This document shows positions 4,406-8,795 of a stretch of 8,795 bases of DNA, one piece after another. The stretch is from positions 1 to 8,795 of the forward strand of contig DATFDL010000468.1 in the NCBI GenBank assembly GCA_035252155.1, in the 5' to 3' direction. Numbering within the stretch: position 1 is the first letter of the stretch; each line of letters starts with the position of its first letter. This stretch comes from JAICLL01 sp035252155. Its GTDB lineage: Bacteria; Planctomycetota; Planctomycetia; Pirellulales; JAICIG01. Below the pieces are notes generated by a model that made no database searches, was not told where the DNA came from, and was given only the letters and a program-made list of their open reading frames with translations. The position numbers were made by a program, and so were the translations under genes.

Positions 4406-6661
4406 CTACTTGCGCGTCGCCGCCGTCGCCTCGCCCGACTTCGGCGGAGCGCTCAACGGATAGGCCGTCACCGACAGATTGGAAATACTCAGCAGTTGGT
4501 CCTTGGTGGCCAGCAACACTCCGCCTAACGAATCGAGATCGCTGCCGCGGAAAAGCCGCACTGTATCTCCATTGGACTTGTCGAGCTCGAAAATGCCGCG
4601 CGACGTAAACTGATAAATCCGATCCGCCGTCAGCAACGGTCGAATCCAGCCGGTGGCCGTCGGCAACGTGGCGGCCCATTTCAACTGCCGGTCGGCCAGG
4701 TCGATTGCCATCACGTCTTCGCCGGTCAGGTAGAGGCGGTCGCCATCGACGCCCACGATCATGGCCGATTCGCTGACTGGCCGCTTCCACAGAACCTTGG
4801 GTCCCGCCAAATCGAGGGCGTAGAGGCGGTCGGAGCGCATGCCTTTCAAATACATCGTGCCGCCCACAATGCACGGCGGCCCGGCCGTGGCCAGCGTGGC
4901 GGCCTGGTTGTACCAATAGTTGGGGTCGGGCGTCGACGAGTCGTAGGCAAAACCCCACTCGATCGCCCCGCCTTGAGCATCGAGCGCCAGCAAGCCGCCC
5001 GCGTGAGTATCGACATACAGCTTGCCGCCGCTGAGCGCCAACGAAGGCTGTGCCGAGCGGCGGTGCCACATCTGCGTTTGGTCGACTTGGTGCGTGCCCA
5101 GCAGCGTCGACCAGAGCAGCTTGCCGTCGGAAGCTTGCAGGCACAGCACGTGCGATTCGGCGCCTTGGCCATTTTTCGAAGCGGCCACATAGACACGGTC
5201 GCCGACTGGCAGCGCGCGGCCCTGCATGTTCCACTGCTGCAGATCGTTGATGGTTTGCGAGCTCCAGCCCGGCTTGCCGGTGGCGGCTTCCCAGCGACCG
5301 ATGCGGAATGGCTGGCCTTGCTGGCCAATCTGAGCCACGTCGCGATAGACGCACCAAAGCGTATCGCCCGACACCACCACACTATATTGCTCGGGAAAAT
5401 GAAACTGATTGTTCTGCACCTTTTGCGGCAGGTCGGTAAGTCGGCCGGTGCGCCAGAGCAGCTTGCCGGTTTTTTGGTCTAGCGCCAGCAGATAGCCCAT
5501 GTAATTCAGATAGACGCGCTGTGCGTCGAGTGCGACTGCGGGCACCATCTCAGTGACGGGAAAGCGGATTTGCCAACCCCAGTTCTGCCCGACTTGTGCC
5601 AGCGACTGGGCCTCGCGGACGCCAAAGATGCGGAACTGCCAGAGCGGCTCTGGCGCGCCGGGCAACTCGACATCGGCCCGAACGGCGCCCGCTTCGGCCA
5701 AGTCGACCGCCGGTTCGGCGTCTCGCTGTTCGGCCAACGCCCGCAAATGTTCTTCGGCCGGCACGGTCTTGCCGCCGAGCACCACGGCCTCGCCGGCATG
5801 CCGCTGACGCACTTCTCGCTCCAGCTCGGCAAACTCGTCCCAATGCCCACCGCGAGCACGGGCGATGGCCGTCTTGACCAGCAGCCGCACGCGCGGCAGA
5901 GCGGTTTCGGGCTGCCACCGCAGCACCGCCTGCCAGCACTCGGCCGCCTTGTCCATGTCGCCCTGCTCAAAATAGATGTCGCCCAGACGATCGGCCGCCG
6001 CATCACCCACCGAGGTAATAAAATAGTCAGAAAAGATCTTGCGCAACTTGTCGACTTCGTCTTTGCCCTGCGCTTGCTCTAGCAGCACTTTGGCTTCGGC
6101 GTCGTGGAACAGCCGATAGGCTTGCTTGCCGGCCGCGGGCAACTCGGCCAGCGCCTGGCGAATCACCAGGCGGGTGGGCATGTAGAGTCCGTCGTCGGCG
6201 GGCGTGAGCGCGTTGGCGTCGGCCTGCTGGACCTTTTCCAGCTCTTTGAAGGCCCGCTCCCAGGTGCCTTTTTCGCTGAGGCGGCGGAACTCGGCCAGGG
6301 CTTCGGTTACTTCGCTTTTCTGGGCGGGCAGCGAAAAGGGGCGTTTTTTCTTTTCTTCGGCGTCTTTGTCAGTCGCTTCCACAGCGACCGGCGCCGCGAT
6401 CATGATCTGCCCGCGAGCAGGCGACGAGCGGAGCAGCAGCATGCAAAGAATTAGGACGGTGGCCCCGGCCCTTGTGGCCGGCACGCTACGATTGACCTTG
6501 CAACTTTCTTCACGCGAGATAGCCCCGGCCCTTGTGGCCGGCATTTCGCGATCGACGTCGGAACCGCCCGGCACAAGGCCAGGAGCTACCTGGCCGGAGC
6601 TGATGGCAGCATCGGCGCGCACGGGCGTTTGTCGGCAATCGGCCACTTCAGTGATTCCCAT
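4406..6661 (-). CDS. Exported TPR plus PQQ-like beta-propeller protein
   Basis: This protein of about 751 residues has two parts. Near residues 221-276 is a tetratricopeptide-like helical stretch (RLGDIYFEQGDMDKAAECWQ). Residues from about 371 to 736 form a PQQ-type propeller of the BamB-like superfamily, with repeated LLALDQKTGKLLW, VLCLQASDGKLLW, LLALDAQGGAIEW, LYALDLAGPKVLW and MAIDLADRQLKW blades. These blade motifs are structural; PQQ binding and dehydrogenase activity are not implied. A hydrophobic segment (TVLILCMLLL, about 68-77) before SSPARGQ looks like a Sec signal core. The start is uncertain: the ATG at 6661 has GGAG 9 nt upstream; an earlier GTG at 6733 lies beside a palindromic repeat; an ATG at 6544 and a GTG at 6484 would give shorter, more ordinary signal peptides. 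Two 22-bp direct repeats encode PATRAGA twice just before the signal core. It may head the downstream SIMPL operon, but about 264 nt of repeats separate them. Confidence 0.88.
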   Translation of the reverse strand: MGITEVADCRQTPVRADAAISSGQVAPGLVPGGSDVDREMPATRAGAISREESCKVNRSVPATRAGATVLILCMLLLRSSPARGQIMIAAPVAVEATDKDAEEKKKRPFSLPAQKSEVTEALAEFRRLSEKGTWERAFKELEKVQQADANALTPADDGLYMPTRLVIRQALAELPAAGKQAYRLFHDAEAKVLLEQAQGKDEVDKLRKIFSDYFITSVGDAAADRLGDIYFEQGDMDKAAECWQAVLRWQPETALPRVRLLVKTAIARARGGHWDEFAELEREVRQRHAGEAVVLGGKTVPAEEHLRALAEQRDAEPAVDLAEAGAVRADVELPGAPEPLWQFRIFGVREAQSLAQVGQNWGWQIRFPVTEMVPAVALDAQRVYLNYMGYLLALDQKTGKLLWRTGRLTDLPQKVQNNQFHFPEQYSVVVSGDTLWCVYRDVAQIGQQGQPFRIGRWEAATGKPGWSSQTINDLQQWNMQGRALPVGDRVYVAASKNGQGAESHVLCLQASDGKLLWSTLLGTHQVDQTQMWHRRSAQPSLALSGGKLYVDTHAGGLLALDAQGGAIEWGFAYDSSTPDPNYWYNQAATLATAGPPCIVGGTMYLKGMRSDRLYALDLAGPKVLWKRPVSESAMIVGVDGDRLYLTGEDVMAIDLADRQLKWAATLPTATGWIRPLLTADRIYQFTSRGIFELDKSNGDTVRLFRGSDLDSLGGVLLATKDQLLSISNLSVTAYPLSAPPKSGEATAATRK
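6462..6543. repeat. Pair of 22-bp direct repeats, each a small hairpin
   Basis: GCCCCGGCCCTTGTGGCCGG plus CA occurs exactly at 6462-6483 and 6522-6543, 60 bp apart. Each holds a CCGGCC-CTTGT-GGCCGG stem-loop (6465-6481 and 6525-6541). In the propeller gene they encode PATRAGA twice, 20 codons apart, immediately before the signal core. A decayed inverted relative (GGCACAAGGCCAGG...CCTGGCCGG) lies at about 6570-6596. Confidence 0.9.
6570..6596. repeat. Palindrome related to the 22-bp direct repeats
   Basis: GGCCAGG (6577-6583) and CCTGGCC (6589-6595) pair around a 5-nt loop. The preceding CGGCACAAGG resembles the reverse complement of the neighbouring direct repeats. It lies within the probable N-terminal coding region of the propeller gene (encoding VAPGLVPG). 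Confidence 0.55.
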
Positions 6662-6703
6662 CGAACTCGGCTCCGTCCAGCAGACGAGTTGGTGAGCGCG
6701 GAC

Positions 6704-6725
6704 GCGGAATGAATTCCGTTCTACG
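6704..6725. repeat. Single AACGGAATGAATTCCGTT-type palindrome
   Basis: GCGGAATGAATTCCGTTCTA plus CG is one copy of the palindrome family of 1081-1182 and 6926-7027, with one arm slightly altered. It lies upstream of the chosen propeller start; the longer alternative frame from the GTG at 6733 would translate it as VERNSFR. Confidence 0.85.
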
Positions 6726-6877
6726 GGCCACACCTCGGATTGATCTCTAGCCGATTAGACGCGACCGGCGCGCGGAATTCAAGCAATTTCGGCCGCTGCT
6801 TGGAAAATCAAAAAAAATCGGAAAAGCGACACGACATATGTGCCGTAGCCGATGGGTTTTTGTTGGCGCAAAAAGCT

Positions 6878-6904
6878 TGTAGAACCTGCGTCGCAGTTGC
6901 TACA
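6878..6904. promoter_or_regulatory. Interrupted dyad, possible operator or decayed repeat
   Basis: TGTAG-AAC-CTGCG-T-CGCAG-TTG-CTACA pairs in its outer and inner 5-bp arms around a mismatched middle. It lies in the divergent promoter region. It may be a decayed palindromic repeat, since its GTAGAAC end resembles the GTAGAACGG repeats, rather than an operator. Confidence 0.4.
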
Positions 6905-6925
6905 GTAAGGGCGACGGCGCGGCAC

Positions 6926-7027
6926 CGTAGAACGGAATTCATTCCGTTCTTCTGTCACTGCCGTTTCAACATGTTGCAAACGGAATGAATTCCGTTCCAC
7001 GTGCAAACGGAATGAATTCCGTTCTAC
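6926..7027. repeat. Second 102-bp palindromic repeat array
   Basis: Copies lie at 6926-6950, 6976-7001 and 7003-7027; the last two are tandem with a 27-nt period (starting at 6975 and 7002). As at 1081-1182, two copies point one way and one the other, separated by about 25 nt of unrelated DNA, and total length is 102 bp. It ends one base before the AGGAGG of the (+)-strand gene, so its last hairpin would sit directly upstream of the ribosome site. Confidence 0.9.
6961..6983. promoter_or_regulatory. Near-perfect 23-nt dyad
   Basis: CCGTTTCAACATGTTGCAAA plus CGG is a palindrome apart from one extra base; its centre CAACATGTTG is perfect. It overlaps the start of a palindrome copy at 6976. It could be an operator, an mRNA stem in the leader, or a by-product of the repeat array. 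Confidence 0.4.
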
Positions 7028-7033
7028 AGGAGG
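7028..7033 (+). promoter_or_regulatory. Shine-Dalgarno of the DUF1549/DUF1553 gene
   Basis: AGGAGG stands 7 nt before the ATG at 7041. The palindromic repeat ends immediately before it, so a hairpin flanks but does not cover the site. Confidence 0.8.
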
Positions 7034-7040
7034 CGTCCGT

Positions 7041-8729
7041 ATGTCAGCTCGGGCGTGGTTCATTGATGGGCGGCGGTCGGCAGGCCCCGCGGTTCCGCCA
7101 GCACTCGTCGCCGTGCTGTTCTTTTCTACGGTTTTCTTTTCGGCGGCCGGCCTCGCGCAAGATTCTTGTCGACCCGCCGCGTCGGCGCCGGCGGCGGCTC
7201 GCGAGCGGCTCGACCCGGCGGCGCTGGCGGCCAAAATCGACGAAGTCTTCTCGAACGATTGGCAAGCATCGCAAGTGAACGTTACGCCGCCGGCCGATGA
7301 CGCCGAATTTCTGCGGCGCGTTTATCTCGACGTGGCCGGAAAGATTCCCAGCGTGGCCGAGGCCCGGGCGTTTCTCGACGACACCCGGCCCGACAAGCGA
7401 CGCCGGCTGATCGAAGACCTGGTGAACCGCGGCAGCTTCGCCGCGCATTTTGCCAATGTCTGGCGCGATCTGCTGCTGCCCGGCGCGAACATGAATCTCG
7501 AAACGCGTGGGTTGGCCGGACCCTTCGAAACGTGGCTGCGTGTGCGGTTCGCGGCGAACGTGCCGTACGATCAATTGGTGGCCGAGTTGATCACGGCGCG
7601 GTTGGCCGCGCCTGCCCAGCCCAACCCGCTGCAGCGCACGTTGGCCGCGCCCAGCCCCGGCGCTTTCTTTCAAGTGAACGAAAACAAGCCCGAGAACCTG
7701 GCAGCCAACACCTCGCGCATCTTCCTGGGCATGCAAGTGCAATGCGCCCAGTGCCACGACCACCCGTTCTCGCATTGGCGGCGAGACGAATTTTGGGCGC
7801 TGGCCGCGTTCTTTGGCAATTTGCAAGCGAGCGCGCCCGACGACGACGCTGCGGGCGCGGCGGTTCAGGTGAGCGTCGCCGGCGGATCGCTGAAAATCAA
7901 AGTGCCCGAAACCGAGCTGGTGGTCGAAGCCAAGTTTCTCGACGGTTCACCACCGCGGTTGCGGGCCGGCGAAGATCCGCGGCTGGCGCTCAGCCGCTGG
8001 ATCACAGGCCGCGAGAACCCGTATTTCGCGCGGGCCGCGGTCAACCGGTTGTGGGACCACTTCTTCGGCCGCGGCTTTGTCGATCCGGTCGATGATCTCG
8101 ATGAACGAAACCCACCAGCCCACCCCGAACTGTTCGATGAAGTCGCGCGGCAGTTTGTCGCGCACGATTACGACTTGAAGTATCTGATCCGGGCGATCGC
8201 CTTGACGCGGGCCTATCAGCTTTCCAGTCGCACCGAAGGGGGCAGCCAAAGCGAGCTCGACCATTTTGCACGGATGCCGTTGAAGCGAATGACGCCCGAG
8301 CAACTATACGATAGCCTGGTGCAAGCCACCGGCTTCCGCGATAACAACACCACGCAGCAGCCGCTCAATCCATTCGGCGATGACAGTGTGCGGAACCAAT
8401 TCTTGGCAAAGTTTTCCGATCAAAGCGCCCGCCGCAGCGAAGCGCAGACTTCAATCCCGCAGGCCTTGTCGCTGATGAACGGCGTGTTTATGAACGACGC
8501 CACCAGCCTGGAACGCAGTCAGATCATGTCGGCGATCATCGAGTTGCCGGTGCTCGACACGGCGGGCCGAATCGAGACGTTGTGCCTGGCAACGCTCACC
8601 CGCCGTCCCGATGCGGAAGAATCGAAGCTGCTCGTCGAGTACGTGCAACAATCGGCCGACGAAAAAGAAGCTTTGGCCGATGTGTTTTGGGTCTTGCTGA
8701 ATAGTGCGGAGTTTATCTTCAACCACTAG
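7041..8729 (+). CDS. DUF1549/DUF1553 domain exported protein
   Basis: This 562-residue protein has the two domains typical of planctomycete PSCyt2/PSD1 proteins: DUF1549 at about 63-262 (DAEFLRRVYLDVAGKIPS near 87-104) and DUF1553 at about 312-555 (NPYFARAAVNRLWDHFFGRG, 326-345; PELFDEVARQF, 362-372). A single heme-type CXXCH (C235-A-Q-C238-H239) sits inside DUF1549 as CAQCHDHPF, as is usual in this family; there is no separate N-terminal cytochrome c domain, so this is the short architecture. A hydrophobic signal core lies at about 20-36 with cleavage near GLAQ/DS. The ATG is well supported by AGGAGG at 7028-7033 with a 7-nt spacer. The biochemical role of the family is not established. Such genes often precede a DUF1501 gene, which would lie beyond the window. 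It is divergent from the propeller gene, and a palindromic repeat ends directly against its Shine-Dalgarno. Confidence 0.93.
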   Translation: MSARAWFIDGRRSAGPAVPPALVAVLFFSTVFFSAAGLAQDSCRPAASAPAAARERLDPAALAAKIDEVFSNDWQASQVNVTPPADDAEFLRRVYLDVAGKIPSVAEARAFLDDTRPDKRRRLIEDLVNRGSFAAHFANVWRDLLLPGANMNLETRGLAGPFETWLRVRFAANVPYDQLVAELITARLAAPAQPNPLQRTLAAPSPGAFFQVNENKPENLAANTSRIFLGMQVQCAQCHDHPFSHWRRDEFWALAAFFGNLQASAPDDDAAGAAVQVSVAGGSLKIKVPETELVVEAKFLDGSPPRLRAGEDPRLALSRWITGRENPYFARAAVNRLWDHFFGRGFVDPVDDLDERNPPAHPELFDEVARQFVAHDYDLKYLIRAIALTRAYQLSSRTEGGSQSELDHFARMPLKRMTPEQLYDSLVQATGFRDNNTTQQPLNPFGDDSVRNQFLAKFSDQSARRSEAQTSIPQALSLMNGVFMNDATSLERSQIMSAIIELPVLDTAGRIETLCLATLTRRPDAEESKLLVEYVQQSADEKEALADVFWVLLNSAEFIFNH

Positions 8730-8795
8730 GTGAACGAAGGGTGCCACGGCATCCGCCGCGGCGCGCGATGCGCTACCTTGCCTGTGATCATAACC
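8730..8795. other. Downstream end of window, no gene seen
   Basis: The 66 nt after the TAG stop contain GGGTGCCACGGC and a GC-rich stretch with small dyads (CCGCCGCGGCG) but no T-run and no convincing start. The next gene, if co-directional, begins beyond the window. Confidence 0.4.

Larger units (their letters stand above)
6662..7040. other. Divergent intergenic region
   Basis: This stretch of about 380 nt separates the two divergent genes and should hold promoters for both. It contains the palindrome at 6704-6725, an interrupted dyad at 6878-6904, a near-perfect dyad at 6961-6983, and the 102-bp palindrome array ending against the (+)-strand Shine-Dalgarno. A possible weak sigma70-like pair for the (+) gene is TTGTAG (6877-6882) and TACAGT (6901-6906), 18 nt apart, but it matches consensus poorly and overlaps the dyad. 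I see no small gene here. Confidence 0.6.

Noticed and set aside
4281..5357. Long minus-strand frame overlapping the propeller gene in another frame
   Set aside because: Arg-rich shadow composition; the overlapping frame carries the PQQ blade motifs.
4846..5382. PQQ-dependent dehydrogenase
   Set aside because: Only propeller blade motifs are seen; the propeller is fused to a TPR-like part and no catalytic signature was recognised.
6975..7028. Tandem 27-nt units as a short CRISPR array
   Set aside because: Only two adjacent units with no spacer; each is a palindrome found elsewhere in the window, and no cas gene is present.
7743..7757. CXXCH as proof of a c-type cytochrome
   Set aside because: The motif is a usual part of DUF1549 and no cytochrome c domain surrounds it; heme binding is possible but not shown.

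Overview
The window looks like chromosomal DNA of a planctomycete, probably of the Pirellulales. The evidence is the (+)-strand DUF1549/DUF1553 protein (a family almost confined to Planctomycetes and relatives), a secreted PQQ-type propeller protein, GC-rich coding sequence, and many short palindromic repeats whose translations give peptides such as RTEFIPF, VERNSFR, PATRAGA and GIPYR. Family assignments come from motif recognition, not from a database search.

Layout. Five genes lie on the minus strand, read from right to left: a TPR plus PQQ beta-propeller protein (4406-6661), three consecutive SIMPL/DUF541 proteins (3206-4141, 2190-3209, 1252-2193), and a prenyltransferase/squalene-cyclase-repeat protein (52-1212). 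The SIMPL genes are joined by two ATGA stop/start overlaps, and the last gene begins 39 nt after the third with its own strong Shine-Dalgarno, so these four are very likely one operon. The propeller gene is separated from them by about 264 nt of repeat-rich DNA and may or may not be co-transcribed. A divergent intergenic region (about 6662-7040) precedes the (+)-strand DUF1549/DUF1553 gene (7041-8729). The last 66 nt hold no gene.

All six products appear to be exported: each has a Sec-type hydrophobic stretch near its N terminus. No pathway can be read from the set. The operon seems to make a group of envelope or periplasmic proteins, three of them diverged copies of one fold.

The most unusual signal is where the repeats sit. 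In four of the five minus-strand genes, a hairpin or palindromic element lies between the likely start codon and the hydrophobic core of the signal peptide, and it stays in frame. In the prenyltransferase-like gene the element is exactly 102 bp (34 codons), and removing it leaves an ordinary signal peptide. A second 102-bp array with the same internal design lies just upstream of the (+)-strand gene and ends against its Shine-Dalgarno. I see no CRISPR array, tRNA, rRNA, transposase or classical rho-independent terminator.
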